Virus record (IMG/VR): IMGVR_UViG_3300044981_000078
Span: 1-64,000 of that record
Length of the DNA: 64,000 nt
Origin: a virus
Strand: one strand, 5' to 3'
Below are positions 63,693 through 64,000 of this stretch, piece by piece. The notes beneath the pieces were generated by a model that was not told the origin of the DNA, did not search any database, and worked only from the letters and a program-made list of their open reading frames with translations. How positions within the stretch are numbered: position 1 is the first letter of the stretch; each line of letters begins with the position of its first letter. The translations under genes were made by a program, and so were the position numbers.

Positions 63693-63768
63693 GCGGAGGT
63701 AGTTTAATGGTAGAACGATCTGTTAACCAACAGGTAGGTGGCGGTTCAAATCCGACCTCTCCGCTCCA
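63693..63768 (+). tRNA. tRNA-like gene, anticodon uncertain (Asn GTT or expanded loop)
   Basis: Starts GCGGAGG, ends TCTCCGC-T-CCA, T-loop TTCAAAT, D-loop AATGGTAG. The anticodon stem ATCTG/CAGGT encloses an 8-base loop TTAACCAA, one more than normal, and the T-stem has a mismatch. May be a decayed tRNA or one with an expanded anticodon loop. The only tRNA-type gene on the plus strand. Confidence 0.6.
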
Positions 63769-63898
63769 AGAATCTCACGACGAGTGCAAATATCTCGGAA
63801 ACGATTTATGGGATTGCGGCCACATTGACAATTCTATTGATGGCTGTGACTGTCATGTTTGCGCGGCGGAGTTGATAAATGCCCGACCAATCGCTTAG
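63769..63898 (+). other. Possible small Cys-rich coding remnant
   Basis: The open frame after the tRNA-like gene reads CKYLGNDLWDCGHIDNSIDG then CDCHVCAAEL and stops at 63898. No start codon lies between the tRNA and the frame, so it may be a truncated gene. Confidence 0.3.
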
Positions 63899-64000
63899 TA
63901 AAACTCCCTTCTGCCGTCTCCTGTCCGCCGAAGAATCAAACAAAATGCTTAATGCGTGGCACTATCTAGGCGAAGTCAGGGGAATATTGTTTTCTGTCGG
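63879..64000 (+). CDS. Partial protein cut by window edge
   Basis: ATG 63879 after GGAG, open to the end (first 40 residues). MPDQSLSKTPFCRLLSAEES... then NAWHYLGEVRG. The HYLG pattern recalls the N-terminal part of phage Mom-like/GNAT proteins, but too little is visible to assign a function. Confidence 0.55.
   Translation, partial: MPDQSLSKTPFCRLLSAEESNKMLNAWHYLGEVRGILFSV

Overview
The window looks like part of a tailed double-stranded DNA phage genome with two opposed arms. It carries large terminase, portal, scaffold-like and major capsid genes, a family-A DNA polymerase, a primase-helicase, UvrD-like and Cas4/RecB-like recombination genes, an endolysin, dense overlapping small ORFs and a very large tRNA array. 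Signal peptides ending in A-x-A/RAQ and an outer-membrane-like protein suggest a Gram-negative host. A decayed bacterial alpha/beta-hydrolase fragment near 27 kb may carry a trace of host ancestry, but the host cannot be named from sequence alone.

Layout. (1) 1-17.2 kb, minus strand: virion genes (terminase, portal, scaffold, major capsid, many small beta-rich or His/Cys-rich proteins) interrupted by endonuclease cassettes. The major capsid gene appears split by a group I intron carrying its own endonuclease ORF. (2) 17.2-25.3 kb, minus strand: 35 recognisable tRNA genes covering all 20 amino acids, mostly with encoded CCA, interleaved with a complete-looking RNase P RNA, a Y RNA, several unassigned structured RNAs, a ClpB-D2-like ATPase, a collagen-like protein and further endonuclease cassettes. 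A consensus promoter lies at 25.1 kb. (3) 25.3-27.9 kb: small genes and a 1.6-kb divergence region with direct repeats and host-like debris. (4) 27.9-64 kb, plus strand: early small proteins, DUF932, nucleotide metabolism (dNMP kinase, HD nucleotidase, ThyX, class II ribonucleotide reductase, MazG-like), replication and recombination, GroES-like, secreted proteins, then a Ro60 (TROVE/vWA) gene preceded by two Y RNAs, then an endolysin and a tRNA-like gene. Two diverged IS1595/ISXO2-type transposases sit at 30 and 63 kb.

How it fits together. The most notable theme is RNA metabolism. The phage brings a tRNA set for every amino acid, an RNase P RNA whose P4 helix differs from the common bacterial sequence by compensatory changes, a Ro60 protein, and three related Y RNAs. 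Two Y RNAs lie upstream of ro60 under their own promoter; one has a circularly permuted tRNA-like domain. The third lies inside the tRNA array, 3-5 nt from its neighbouring tRNAs. My inference is that the phage carries its own tRNA-processing and RNA-surveillance kit.

A second theme is a family of mobile endonuclease cassettes. Six genes from at least two unrelated nuclease folds share an upstream hairpin with a varying 7-9 bp stem and a loop that always begins CC. Each cassette ends flush with the start of the next gene or with the 5' end of a tRNA. All functions are inferred from motifs I can read; no database search was possible.
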